A stretch of 23,939 nt of DNA from an uncultured Muribaculaceae bacterium. Its GTDB lineage: Bacteria; Bacteroidota; Bacteroidia; Bacteroidales; Muribaculaceae. Below are positions 6,436 through 19,149 of the stretch, one piece after another. The stretch spans positions 1-23,939 of the forward strand of contig CAJUSZ010000033.1 in the NCBI GenBank assembly GCA_910589425.1, given 5' to 3'. Under the pieces are notes generated by a model. That model did no database searches and was not told where the DNA came from. It saw nothing but the letters and a program-made list of their open reading frames with translations. Made by a program: the position numbers and the translations under genes. Position 1 is the stretch's first letter. Each line of letters starts with the position of its first letter.

Positions 6436-7068
6436 ATGGAAGACAAGAAACTAAGTCCAAAGGAAAGCATGGATTTGATAATCTCCATGATCCAAAACAC
6501 GAAACAGAGAGTTGCCGCCCCGGATATGCGTGTGTCTGTAATGTGGGCCGTTCTCGCAATCGTAACTGCAATTTCCGTGTGGATTCTGATATCTGTTACC
6601 CGCAACAGTCTGTTCAGTTTCCTATGGTTTGCCATTCCTGTGATAGGGATTCCTGCGAATCTGATCCTCGCGAGTAAGACACGGAGTAAAAATTTGGTCA
6701 AGACGTATCTTGACCGGGTCAGTGATGGCTTGTGGAAATCTGTTGGCTACATAGCCATAGGCCTCACAATAGCCTGCTTTATAGCGCAGCAGCTCGGTTA
6801 TCCGCAGGCTTGGATGGCAATGTTATACTACGCATTTATAATAGTCGGATTCGGAGCCGTTGCAAGCGGGATTCTGCTGAGGGAGAATTCATACATATTC
6901 GGAGGCATGTTCTCGATATTCTCCGGCTTTGCGGTGATAATCTGCAACCTGTGTCAGATACCGTTGTATTATTCCTGGGTAGTGCCCCTTTATGTCCTGT
7001 GCTTTCTGCTGATGTTCATAATTCCCGCGTTCATTATTTCAAGAAAGATTAAATCGGCAAAGAGATGA
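6436..7068 (+). CDS. Six-helix membrane protein of unknown function
   Basis: This 210-residue protein starts with a polar cytoplasmic stretch of about 32 residues (SPKESMDLIISMIQNTKQR) followed by six predicted membrane helices, roughly 34-54, 58-79, 100-119, 126-148, 154-173 and 178-202, and a basic tail (SRKIKSAKR). I recognise the general type: Bacteroidota membrane proteins paired with a small winged-helix regulator, function unknown. ATG 6436 is preferred to the in-frame TTG at 6430. The stop overlaps the next gene by four bases (ATGA, 7065-7068), implying translational coupling. Expression is probably controlled by the twin palindromes and early terminator upstream. A link between membrane state and the regulator is inferred only. 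Confidence 0.85.
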   Translation: MEDKKLSPKESMDLIISMIQNTKQRVAAPDMRVSVMWAVLAIVTAISVWILISVTRNSLFSFLWFAIPVIGIPANLILASKTRSKNLVKTYLDRVSDGLWKSVGYIAIGLTIACFIAQQLGYPQAWMAMLYYAFIIVGFGAVASGILLRENSYIFGGMFSIFSGFAVIICNLCQIPLYYSWVVPLYVLCFLLMFIIPAFIISRKIKSAKR

Positions 7069-7346
7069 AAGAACTTGATCCGCTGCTGCACTCGCAATTG
7101 CGTCTTGCGGTAATGTCTATCCTGATGAATGTTGACGAGGCGGATTTTGTTTATCTCAAAGAGAAAACTGATGCCACCTCAGGAAATCTGAGTGTTCAGA
7201 TCGATAAACTGTCGTCTGCCGGATATATTGCTGTAGAGAAAGGGTTTGTCGGAAAAAAGACCCGCACAGTCTGCCGTATTACCGAATCGGGGAGAATGGC
7301 TTTTGAAAAATATGTCGAAGCCCTCAAAGAATATCTGAACCTTTAG
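7065..7346 (+). CDS. Small winged-helix DNA-binding regulator
   Basis: A 93-residue protein that is essentially one MarR-like winged helix (type resembling Pfam HTH_34). The first helix is about residues 5-22, followed by the short FVYLKEKTDA helix, the recognition helix SGNLSVQIDKLSSAGY (39-54), a beta wing rich in Lys/Arg (IAVEKGFVGKKTRTVCRIT, 55-73), and a C-terminal helix (74-92) likely used for dimerisation. No ligand or metal site is evident. It overlaps the membrane-protein gene by four bases and is probably made with it. The 7+3+7 palindromes in front of the operon are natural candidate targets, giving autoregulation (inferred). Confidence 0.88.
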   Translation: MKELDPLLHSQLRLAVMSILMNVDEADFVYLKEKTDATSGNLSVQIDKLSSAGYIAVEKGFVGKKTRTVCRITESGRMAFEKYVEALKEYLNL

Positions 7347-7372
7347 ACAGTGTTTGGATCGAACACATAATT

Positions 7373-7398
7373 AAGCGCTTGTTTTTAAACAAACGCTT
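7373..7398 (+). terminator. Hairpin after the winged-helix gene
   Basis: AAGCGCTTGTTT (7373-7384) pairs with AAACAAACGCTT (7387-7398): 12 positions with one C-A mismatch, starting 27 nt after the stop codon. The A/T-rich inner part could serve both strands, which converge here. Confidence 0.6.
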
Positions 7399-7412
7399 AT
7401 ATAGCAAATTGA

Positions 7413-7454
7413 AGGCGGAAGTCCGATAGCCTTTATGGGTATGGACTTCCGCCT
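7413..7454 (-). terminator. rpoC: rpoC terminator hairpin
   Basis: AGGCGGAAGTCC (7413-7424) and GGACTTCCGCCT (7443-7454) form a perfect 12-bp stem with an 18-nt loop, 27 nt beyond the rpoC stop. On the minus strand it is followed by a modest U-containing tail (TCAATTTGC). It probably ends the rpoBC transcript. Confidence 0.7.
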
Positions 7455-7480
7455 CTGATAGATTGTATCCGTAGGAGGAA

Positions 7481-11794
<4,314 letters not shown>

Positions 11795-11841
11795 ATTTGT
11801 CTTTTTCCTTTTTTCGTGGTTGGTGGGGGATGAGAGGTGGG

Positions 11842-14800
11842 TCAGTCGAGCGTTATGCTCAGGCCGAGGCCGCGGAGTTCATGCAGAAGCACATTGAGCG
11901 ATTCCGGAATTCCAGGCGTGGGCATCGGATCGCCTTTCACGATCGCTTCGTAAGCCTTGCTTCTTCCGACCACATCGTCTGACTTGATGGTGAGTATCTC
12001 CTGAAGGATATGGGCGGCGCCGAATGCTTCGAGCGCCCAAACCTCCATCTCTCCGAAGCGCTGGCCGCCGAACTGGGCTTTACCGCCGAGAGGCTGCTGG
12101 GTGATCAGAGAGTACGGTCCGATGGAACGTGCGTGCATCTTGTCTTCGACCATGTGGCCGAGTTTGAGCATGTAGATCACGCCGACTGTGGCTGGCTGGT
12201 CGAAGCGGTCGCCTGTTCCGCCGTCGTAAAGATATGTTTTACCATAGCGGGGCACGCCGGCCTTGTCTGTCCATTCATTGAGGTCGTCGAGCGAGGCGCC
12301 GTCGAAAATAGGAGTGGCGAATTTCTCTCCGAGTTCGCGTCCGGCCCATCCGAGTACGGTCTCGAATATCTGTCCGAGGTTCATTCGGGAAGGCACGCCG
12401 AGGGGGTTGAGGACGATGTCGACGGGAGTGCCGTCTTCAAGGAACGGCATGTCTTCCTGACGCACCACGCGCGATACAATACCCTTGTTGCCATGGCGTC
12501 CTGCCATCTTGTCGCCGACACCGATCTTACGTTTCTTGGCTATGTAGACCTTGGCCATCTGCATGATGCCTGAGGGAAGCTCGTCTCCGATGGTGATGTC
12601 GAACTTCTTGCGGCGGAGTTCGCTGTCGATCTCTTTGGATTTGCGCAGATAGTTGGTGATGAGCTGTCCGACCATCGTGTTGATGCGCTGGTCGTCGGTC
12701 CAATTGCTGAGATTGATAGTCTCATAGTCGAGCGTGCCGAAATTGACCTCACGGAACGGCAGACCCTTGTCGATCACCTCCACGCCGAGGAAGTCCTTGA
12801 CGCCGGCCGAGATCTTGCCCCCGAGCAGAGTCTCCATCTTGCCTATCATCACCTGCTTGAGGGAGGCCTGTTTTTCTTCGTATTCCTCGTCGAGCAGCGG
12901 CAGGCGGGCGTTGGCGCTCTTCTTGGAGGAGCTGTTTTTCACGGCTCTTGAGAAGAGGTTGGTGCCGATGACCACACCTTTCAGCGACGGGGTGGCCTTG
13001 AGCGACGCATCTTTTACGTCGCCGGCCTTGTCTCCGAAGATGGCGCGTAGAAGTTTCTCCTCAGGGGTAGGATCGCTTTCACCCTTGGGAGTGATCTTGC
13101 CGATCATGATGTCGCCGGGCACTACATGGGCACCCACACGGATTATGCCGCGTTCGTCAAGATCTTTCGTTGCGTCCTCGCTCACGTTGGGGATGTCGCT
13201 CGTCAGTTCCTCCATTCCGCGTTTGGTCTCGCGTACCTCGAGAGTGTATTCGTCGACATGGACAGAGGTGAGTATGTCTTCCCTCACCATGCGCTCGTTA
13301 AGAACGATAGCATCCTCGTAGTTGTATCCTTTCCAGGGCATGAATGCCACCTTAAGATTGCGTCCAAGCGCAAGTTCACCTTTTTCGGTGGAATATCCTT
13401 CGGTCAGTATGTCGCCGGGCTTCACACGGTCGCCCTTGTTGCATGTCGGGCGCAGGTCGATGGTCGTTCCCTGGTTGGTGCGACGGAATTTCGGCAGTCT
13501 GTATTCCTTGACAGAGGACTCGAACGATACGAAATCCTCATCTTCCGTGCGGTCATAGTTTATGCGGATGATTGTGGAATCGACAAATTCCACTGTGCCG
13601 GCTCCTTCAGCCATGATCTGGGTGCGTGAGTCGCGTATAAGCTGGCCTTCGATTCCGGTGCCGACAATGGGCGCCTCGCTCCGGAGCAGAGGCACAGCCT
13701 GACGCATCATGTTCGATCCCATCAGTGCGCGGTTGGCGTCGTCGTGTTCAAGGAACGGGATGAGCGATGCTGCGATCGAGGCGATCTGTATCGGAGCCAC
13801 GTCCATAAGCTCGATGTTTTCCGGCGGCACGATCGGGAAGTCGGCGTCGAGACGGGCTTTCACCTTATTGTTGATGAATGTTCCGTCGTCATTGACCGGA
13901 GCGTTGCCCTGGGCTATCATCTTGCCTTCTTCGATTTCGGCTGTGAGGTAGATCACATCGTTGTTGTTGAGATCCACCTTTCCTCCTTCCACCTTGCGGT
14001 AGGGAGTCTCGATAAAGCCGAGATTGTTGATCTTTGCATATACGCAGAGGCTTGAGATCAGACCGATGTTAGGACCTTCCGGGGTCTCGATCGGGCAGAG
14101 GCGGCCGTAGTGGGTATAGTGTACGTCGCGCACCTCGAATCCGGCACGTTCACGCGACAGACCGCCGGGGCCGAGCGCCGACATACGGCGCTTGTGGGTG
14201 ATCTCGGCCAGAGGGTTGGTCTGGTCCATGAACTGCGACAGCGCGTTTGTGCCGAAGAATGTGTTGATAACCGACGAGATGGTCTTTGCGTTGATCAGGT
14301 CAATCGGGGTGAACACCTCGTTGTCGCGGACGTTCATTCGTTCCCTGATGGTGCGCGACATTCTCGCCAGACCTACACCGAACTGGTTGTAGAGCTGTTC
14401 TCCCACGGTGCGCACGCGGCGGTTGCTGAGGTGGTCGATGTCGTCAACGTCGCTCTTGTTTCCAATAAGCTCGATGAGATAGTTGATGATGGCCACGATG
14501 TCCTCGCGTGTGAGAACCTTGACGTCGGGCGATGTGTCGAGACCGAGCTTTTTGTTGATCCTGTAGCGTCCTACTTCACCGAGGTCATAGCGCTTTTCGC
14601 TGAAGAAAAGATTGGTTATAACCTCGCGCGCGGATGCGTCGTCCGGTGGCTCGGCGTTGCGCAGCTGCCTGTAGATGTGCTGAATAGCCTCGCTTTCGGA
14701 GTTTGTGGGGTCTTTTCTCAGAGTCTCGAAGATGAGCGGATAGGCCACAGAGTTGGCGTTTTCTGTCTCGAGAAGGATCGTTTTCACGCCGCTCTGGAGA

Positions 14801-15657
14801 ATGGCTTCCGTCCTTTCGGGTGTAAGCTCGTCGCCGCGGTCCACGATCACATCGTTACGGGTCAGGGAGATAACCTCACCAGTCTCGTAGTCCACACGGT
14901 CTTCGACGTATGTGTTGATCACACGGCTCGCAAGTTTGCGTCCGGCTGCTTTCAGAAGATTGGTCTTGTTGACTTTTATCTCCTCGCCGAGTCCGAACAC
15001 CTGCATTATCTCCTGGTCGCTCTCGAGTCCGATTGCACGCAGGAGGGTCGTTACAGGGAGTTTTTTCTTGCGGTCGATGTAGGCATACATCACATTGTTG
15101 ATGTCAGTGGCGAATTCGATCCAGCTTCCGCGGAACGGGATGATGCGGGCTGAATAGAGTTTGGTGCCGTTTGCATGCACGCTTTGACCGAAAAACACAC
15201 CGGGGGAGCGGTGGAGCTGCGAGACTACGACGCGTTCGGCGCCGTTGATCACAAACGTGCCTTGCTCGGTCATGTAGGGGATCGGTCCGAGATATACATC
15301 CTGGATTGTGGTGTCGAAGTCCTCATGATCCGGGTCGGTGCAGTAAAGCTTCAGCTTTGCCTTCAGGGGGACGCTGTAGGTGAGGCCGCGTTCCAGACAC
15401 TCTTCAATCGTGTAGCGTGGAGGATCGATGTAGTAATCCAAGAACTCCAACACGAAATTGTTGCGTGTGTCGGCGATTGGGAAATTCTCGGCAAACACTT
15501 TGTAGAGTCCCTGGTTCTTGCGGTTCTCTGGGGGAGTGTCAAGCTGCAGGAAATCGCGGAACGATTTCAGCTGCACTTCGAGAAAATCCGGAAACGGTAG
15601 CGGATTCTTCACTGAGGCGAAGTTTACGCGCGGTTTTTCGGTTATGTTTACTGACAT
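11842..15657 (-). CDS. rpoB: DNA-directed RNA polymerase subunit beta
   Basis: The beta subunit (1271 residues) forms one jaw of polymerase and holds the rifamycin pocket. The pocket region reads SQFMDQTNPLAEITHKRR then MSALGPGGLSRERAGFE. The residues equivalent to E. coli D516, H526 and S531 are the sensitive-type Asp, His and Ser, so no common rifampicin-resistance change is visible. The C-terminal region with GDKMAGRHGNKGIVS and FGGQRFGEMEVWALEA is intact. ATG 15657 gives the typical MSVNITEKPRVNFASVKN start. Upstream is not rplL but about 700 bp of non-coding DNA with a candidate promoter, so rpoBC must be transcribed independently of the L10/L12 operon. Confidence 0.99.
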   Translation of the reverse strand: MSVNITEKPRVNFASVKNPLPFPDFLEVQLKSFRDFLQLDTPPENRKNQGLYKVFAENFPIADTRNNFVLEFLDYYIDPPRYTIEECLERGLTYSVPLKAKLKLYCTDPDHEDFDTTIQDVYLGPIPYMTEQGTFVINGAERVVVSQLHRSPGVFFGQSVHANGTKLYSARIIPFRGSWIEFATDINNVMYAYIDRKKKLPVTTLLRAIGLESDQEIMQVFGLGEEIKVNKTNLLKAAGRKLASRVINTYVEDRVDYETGEVISLTRNDVIVDRGDELTPERTEAILQSGVKTILLETENANSVAYPLIFETLRKDPTNSESEAIQHIYRQLRNAEPPDDASAREVITNLFFSEKRYDLGEVGRYRINKKLGLDTSPDVKVLTREDIVAIINYLIELIGNKSDVDDIDHLSNRRVRTVGEQLYNQFGVGLARMSRTIRERMNVRDNEVFTPIDLINAKTISSVINTFFGTNALSQFMDQTNPLAEITHKRRMSALGPGGLSRERAGFEVRDVHYTHYGRLCPIETPEGPNIGLISSLCVYAKINNLGFIETPYRKVEGGKVDLNNNDVIYLTAEIEEGKMIAQGNAPVNDDGTFINNKVKARLDADFPIVPPENIELMDVAPIQIASIAASLIPFLEHDDANRALMGSNMMRQAVPLLRSEAPIVGTGIEGQLIRDSRTQIMAEGAGTVEFVDSTIIRINYDRTEDEDFVSFESSVKEYRLPKFRRTNQGTTIDLRPTCNKGDRVKPGDILTEGYSTEKGELALGRNLKVAFMPWKGYNYEDAIVLNERMVREDILTSVHVDEYTLEVRETKRGMEELTSDIPNVSEDATKDLDERGIIRVGAHVVPGDIMIGKITPKGESDPTPEEKLLRAIFGDKAGDVKDASLKATPSLKGVVIGTNLFSRAVKNSSSKKSANARLPLLDEEYEEKQASLKQVMIGKMETLLGGKISAGVKDFLGVEVIDKGLPFREVNFGTLDYETINLSNWTDDQRINTMVGQLITNYLRKSKEIDSELRRKKFDITIGDELPSGIMQMAKVYIAKKRKIGVGDKMAGRHGNKGIVSRVVRQEDMPFLEDGTPVDIVLNPLGVPSRMNLGQIFETVLGWAGRELGEKFATPIFDGASLDDLNEWTDKAGVPRYGKTYLYDGGTGDRFDQPATVGVIYMLKLGHMVEDKMHARSIGPYSLITQQPLGGKAQFGGQRFGEMEVWALEAFGAAHILQEILTIKSDDVVGRSKAYEAIVKGDPMPTPGIPESLNVLLHELRGLGLSITLD

Positions 15658-16122
15658 TGGATTGATATTGTATTATTCTTGCTATTGTTCTGAACTGGGT
15701 CTATACATCTGGGCATGAGTCATGAATACACAAACTTTGTCCTCGTCTCATGCTCTTTGTCGGTCGGGCATGAAACGATGACAAAATCACCTCGGATGCA
15801 TATCTGTCTCTTTCTTCATCTTGCAGCTTGAGGCCATGTAGGCCTCTCGATGCCTAAACGAACCGGTGGAGCCGGCAATGCGGAGTTCCTCCGGGATTCA
15901 TCCTTAAGTTGTTTTTGCCGGTAAGACTTTTTTACGGTGCGGTCATCATGAAGTGTGAAAGACCTGCTGCGCAGTGGGCCTTGCCGTTTATGTTTGCAGT
16001 CGCAGACGTATCTTGATCGATGGTTGAATGCCATGTGACGGTATTCCGGATGTGGGTATCACAATGGCAATCAGTCGAATAACATACGTCCATAAGGTTT
16101 TGATTTCCTACAGGGGGAAATC
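15658..16122 (-). promoter_or_regulatory. rpoB: Long structured 5' leader of rpoB
   Basis: If transcription starts near 16122, the rpoB message has a leader of about 465 nt. Read on the minus strand it holds a 7-bp hairpin at its extreme 5' end (16102-16108 with 16116-16122); a stem of 10 bp with one bulge (16029-16038 with 16059-16069); a 7-bp closing stem (15872-15878 with 15915-15921) enclosing a CGGAG-GAA-CTCCG hairpin; a perfect 6-bp hairpin (15830-15835 with 15841-15846); and a 7-bp pair (15713-15719 with 15747-15753). No known riboswitch is recognised. A 72-codon frame at 15816-16034 is Arg-rich and not convincing. Confidence 0.5.
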
Positions 16123-16128
16123 AGCTTG

Positions 16129-16159
16129 CAAAGTTACTGAAAATTGTTGGAATTTCAAT
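16129..16159 (-). promoter_or_regulatory. rpoB: Candidate rpoB promoter
   Basis: On the minus strand the -33 box ATTG (16156-16159; consensus TTTG) is separated by 19 nt from the -7 box TAACTTTG (16129-16136), an exact TAnnTTTG. The expected start is near 16122-16124. It is the best promoter match between kbl and rpoB, and kbl is separated from it by two hairpins, so it is the probable main rpoBC promoter. Confidence 0.65.
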
Positions 16160-16210
16160 GAGCGTTATCGAAAAAATCAGTGAAAATATATGAAATATAG
16201 CGAAAATAAT

Positions 16211-16243
16211 AAAAAAGACCGGTTGGATTTATCAGCATCCGGT
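16211..16243 (-). terminator. T-tailed terminator between kbl and rpoB
   Basis: Reading the minus strand, ACCGG (16239-16243) pairs with CCGGT (16218-16222) and is followed within two bases by a run of six T (16211-16216) and more T-rich sequence. An alternative hairpin GCATCC-ACC-GGATGC overlaps it. The stem is short, but the tail is a typical intrinsic-terminator tail. Confidence 0.5.
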
Positions 16244-16287
16244 GGATGCAGCCTGATTTGGAAAGATATTTTCGGGGCAGGATCATA

Positions 16288-16345
16288 ACATAAAACCGGA
16301 AAGATGTCGGGAAACGGATTCCCTGCCACCTTTCCGGCTTTATGT
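16288..16345 (-). terminator. kbl: kbl terminator hairpin
   Basis: ACATAAAACCGGAAAG (16288-16303) pairs with CTTTCCGGCTTTATGT (16330-16345) at 15 of 16 positions. Inside the 26-nt loop GGGAA also pairs with TTCCC. It begins 11 nt beyond the kbl stop. It is one of the longest stems in the window. Confidence 0.7.
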
Positions 16346-16356
16346 TGATAAGGTTC

Positions 16357-17550
16357 TTATTTCAGCACACCGAGTTTATTGCCTACTTTGATGAATGCCG
16401 CGATGGCGCGGTCAAGCTGCTCGCGGTTGTGTCCGGCAGAGAGCTGGACGCGTATGCGGGCCTGTCCTTTGGGAACTACAGGGTAGTAGAATCCTGTTAC
16501 ATAAATGCCTTCCTTCTGCATTTCGGCTGCGAAGTCCTGCGAAAGCTTGGCGTCGTAGAGCATAACGGCGCAGATAGCGCTCTGAGTGGGTTTGATGTCG
16601 AAGCCCGCAGCGAGCATCTTGTCGCGGAAATACGCTACGTTTTCCATCAGCTTGGTGTGGAGATCGTCGTTTTCCTTGAGCATCTTGAACATCTCGATGC
16701 TCGCTCCGACGATAGAGGGAGCCACAGAGTTGGAGAACAGATATGGACGTGAACGCTGGCGGAGCATATCGATGATCTCTTTGGGACCGGTTGTGAATCC
16801 ACCCATCGCGCCGCCGAATGCTTTGCCGAGTGTGCCGGTGAAGATGTCGATCTTTCCGTAGCAGTTGAATTGTTCAGCCACACCGTGTCCGGTGGGACCC
16901 ACGACGCCGGCCGAGTGGCTTTCGTCAACCATCACCAGAGCGTCATATCTATCCGCGAGTTCGCAGATTTTGTCCATCGGGGCAACATTGCCGTCCATTG
17001 AGAACACACCGTCTGTGGCGATGATGCGGAAACGGCAGTCTTTCGCTTCCTGAAGGCAGCGTTCAAGGTCGGCCATGTCGGCGTTGGCATAGCGGAAACG
17101 CTTTGCTTTGCAGAGACGCACTCCGTCGATGATCGACGCGTGGTTGAGTGAGTCGGAAATTATGGCGTCCTGCTCCGTGAACAGGGGTTCGAAGAGGCCT
17201 CCGTTAGCGTCGAAGCATGCGGCGTAAAGGATAGTGTCCTCCGTCTTGAAATAGTCGGAGATCGCGCGTTCAAGCTCTTTGTGGAGATCCTGCGTGCCGC
17301 AGATGAAACGCACCGAACTCATGCCGTAGCCACGGTTGTCCATCGCTTTCTTGGCTGCTTCTATGAGGCGGGTGTTGTCGGCCAGGCCAAGATAGTTGTT
17401 GGCGCAGAAATTGAGAACTTCGCCTTCGGAGCTTTCGACAGCGATGTCGGCTTTCTGGGGAGTGGTGATTATTCTTTCGTTTTTGTAGAGTCCGGCATCC
17501 TTGATGTCTTGCAGCTCTTTTGTGAGGTGGTTTTTGAAATTGGAATACAT
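16357..17550 (-). CDS. kbl: Glycine C-acetyltransferase (2-amino-3-ketobutyrate CoA ligase)
   Basis: This PLP enzyme (397 residues, about the length of E. coli Kbl) cleaves 2-amino-3-ketobutyrate with CoA to glycine and acetyl-CoA, the second step of threonine breakdown. Fold-type I alpha-oxoamine synthase features are visible: SDSLNHASIIDG with His137, the VDESHSAG motif with Asp209/His212, and the PLP lysine K243 in GTLGKAFGGAMGG. FCANNYLGLADNTRL near the N terminus is typical of Kbl. ATG 17550 (MYSNFKNHL) fits; a longer frame from 17637 adds an unlikely leader. Its partner dehydrogenase is encoded at 22874-23827 on the other strand. A related 8-amino-7-oxononanoate synthase is less likely because the motifs and the nearby dehydrogenase fit Kbl. 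Confidence 0.95.
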   Translation of the reverse strand: MYSNFKNHLTKELQDIKDAGLYKNERIITTPQKADIAVESSEGEVLNFCANNYLGLADNTRLIEAAKKAMDNRGYGMSSVRFICGTQDLHKELERAISDYFKTEDTILYAACFDANGGLFEPLFTEQDAIISDSLNHASIIDGVRLCKAKRFRYANADMADLERCLQEAKDCRFRIIATDGVFSMDGNVAPMDKICELADRYDALVMVDESHSAGVVGPTGHGVAEQFNCYGKIDIFTGTLGKAFGGAMGGFTTGPKEIIDMLRQRSRPYLFSNSVAPSIVGASIEMFKMLKENDDLHTKLMENVAYFRDKMLAAGFDIKPTQSAICAVMLYDAKLSQDFAAEMQKEGIYVTGFYYPVVPKGQARIRVQLSAGHNREQLDRAIAAFIKVGNKLGVLK

Positions 17551-17753
17551 AATATTATAATGTCTGTATCGGGTTAGATTTCCTGAATATAGGATGCTCC
17601 GGATAGCCGGGGCTGAAAAACATCCCAAAATTACCAATATTTTTTCAAATTGCTATGAATGCAGATGAAAAAACTCTTCATGTTTCCGCAAAAAAAATAT
17701 AGAAGAACCTGACATGCCTCCGGTCAGTGGCGCGGATTGCGGCCGGTGCCGGA
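17551..17753 (-). promoter_or_regulatory. kbl upstream region with possible -7 box
   Basis: This 203-bp gap separates the TM2 gene from kbl. On the minus strand TAATTTTG (17626-17633) is an exact TAnnTTTG about 75 nt before the kbl ATG, but no TTTG lies at the right distance, so this is a weak promoter candidate. A run of eight T on the same strand (17693-17700 region) may belong to a terminator of the TM2 transcript, though no strong stem precedes it. Confidence 0.4.
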
Positions 17754-18095
17754 TCAATATGAGCATGCCTGGCAGAGCAGCGTGAGGTTTTTCTGCCGTG
17801 CCGCGTCTGTGATCAGAAACCAGTCTATGATGGTCCACACGCCGCATCCGCCTCCGGTCAGCAGTTTGCCTACCCCTTGTCCGATGTCGCCGATATAGAA
17901 CCTGTCTATCCCGAGATAGCCGAGGAGCAGGGAAAGAATCAGTGCTGCTGTGGGATTCTTGAAATCAAGACTTTGAAGTATTAGGTTCTTTGATTCGGGG
18001 GCATCCTGGAGCATCTGGTAGATTCGGGGCATCGCTGCCGGCGGGAACATCCCCGGATGGGATGCGATGAAAAGTTCGATCTGCTGTTGTGTCAT
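17754..18095 (-). CDS. TM2-domain membrane protein
   Basis: A 113-residue protein with a C-terminal TM2 domain: NPTAALILSLLLGYLGIDRFYIGD (first membrane helix and the conserved DRFY turn), then GKLLTGGGCGVWTIIDWFLI (second helix). The N-terminal about 45 residues are polar with several Met and Gln and may be cytoplasmic. ATG 18095 (MTQQQIELFIASHPG) is chosen; a longer frame extends into the dehydrogenase gene and looks artificial. It lies 47 nt after the dehydrogenase gene on the same strand, so probably the last gene of a recQ-dehydrogenase-TM2 operon. Cellular function of bacterial TM2 proteins is not established. Confidence 0.88.
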   Translation of the reverse strand: MTQQQIELFIASHPGMFPPAAMPRIYQMLQDAPESKNLILQSLDFKNPTAALILSLLLGYLGIDRFYIGDIGQGVGKLLTGGGCGVWTIIDWFLITDAARQKNLTLLCQACSY

Positions 18096-18142
18096 GTCGT
18101 GATTCTTTATGAGTTCATATATACTTGAGCCGGGTGTCGTGG

Positions 18143-19093
18143 TCAACCGACCACATTCACAGGGTTGCCGCTTATATATGCCTTTAGATTGGCGGCGGCT
18201 TCGGTGATGGCTCTGTTCCGTGTCTCGCGTGTGGCCCATGCCACGTGGGGTGTAACTATGCAGTTTCTTGCTGAAAGGAGCCTGCATCCCGGTTCCGGCG
18301 GCTCATGGCCGAGTACGTCGAGTCCCGCGTGGATCTTTCCCTCGTTGAGTGCGTCGGCGAGAGCATTCTCGTCGGCGATCGCGCCTCTGGCAGTGTTGAT
18401 GAATATGGCTCCGGGCTTCATCGAGGCGATCATTCCGGCGTTGACCAGATTCCTGGACTGGGGCGTGAGAGGGCAGTGTACGCTGATTACATCGCTTGTT
18501 TTCATCAGCGTGGGAAGATCCATCTTGGTCCATCCGGCAGGGAGAGATTCCTGCGGCCGCGATGTGTAGGCTGCCACTTTCATACCGAAAGCGTCTGCCA
18601 TGCGTCCCACGGCGCGGCCTATGTTTCCGAGACCGATGATGCCTATCTGTTTCCCGTCGAGTTCAATCAGAGGATGCGGCTGATAGTCGAACCCGGGCAT
18701 TCCGGACCATTGTCCGCTGTGGGACAGTTTGTCGTAGAACGCCGTGTGGTTGCAGACTTCAAGGAGGAGTGCCCATGTGGCCTGGGCCACGGACATTGTG
18801 CTGTAGGCCGGGATGTTGGTAACGGTGATCCCGCGTCTCGCGGTTTCCGTCGTGTCGATGAAATTATATCCTGTGGCGAATGCTCCGATATATCTGAGTC
18901 GCGGCATGGCATCCAATTCCTTGGCTCCTATGCGCATCCTGTTGACGAGAATCGCGTCGGCTTGTCCGGCCCTGGAGCCGAGCAGTTCCCGGGGAGTGTT
19001 GTCGAACACATCGAATTTCCCGAGCGCCTTGAATGGCTCCCAGCTTATATCTCCGGGATTCACGCCGTATGCGTCAAGAGCCACGATCCGCAT
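18143..19093 (-). CDS. D-2-hydroxyacid dehydrogenase (glycerate dehydrogenase/hydroxypyruvate reductase-like)
   Basis: An NAD(P)-dependent enzyme of 316 residues that reduces 2-keto acids or oxidises D-2-hydroxyacids. The nucleotide-binding motif IIGLGNIGRAVG (152-163) and the catalytic triad Arg236 (NTARGA), Glu264 (HEPP) and His283 (TPHVAW) are all present. The overall pattern (ALDAYGVNPGDISW at the start, GYNFIDT near residue 78) resembles glycerate dehydrogenases of Bacteroidota; substrate is not proved. ATG 19093 matches the family start; an in-frame ATG at 19144, five bases after the recQ stop, would add 17 residues of unmatched sequence. Tight spacing suggests co-transcription with recQ. 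Confidence 0.93.
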   Translation of the reverse strand: MRIVALDAYGVNPGDISWEPFKALGKFDVFDNTPRELLGSRAGQADAILVNRMRIGAKELDAMPRLRYIGAFATGYNFIDTTETARRGITVTNIPAYSTMSVAQATWALLLEVCNHTAFYDKLSHSGQWSGMPGFDYQPHPLIELDGKQIGIIGLGNIGRAVGRMADAFGMKVAAYTSRPQESLPAGWTKMDLPTLMKTSDVISVHCPLTPQSRNLVNAGMIASMKPGAIFINTARGAIADENALADALNEGKIHAGLDVLGHEPPEPGCRLLSARNCIVTPHVAWATRETRNRAITEAAANLKAYISGNPVNVVG

Positions 19094-19149
19094 GGGATCG
19101 TGGCTTCCGTTACCTATGGTATGAAGTGTGTCGCTTTCTGCCATCGGTG

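Noticed and set aside
14110..15153. 347-codon open frame antisense to rpoB
   Set aside because: Shadow of rpoB; no domain, no start context or promoter, and composition mirrors the sense strand.
12000..15600. Rifampicin-resistance change in rpoB
   Set aside because: The pocket residues equivalent to E. coli D516, H526 and S531 are all of the sensitive type.
15816..16034. 72-codon Arg-rich frame within the rpoB leader (minus strand)
   Set aside because: Very basic, low-complexity product without a recognisable domain; its sequence is better explained by the hairpins. Only conservation in relatives would revive it.
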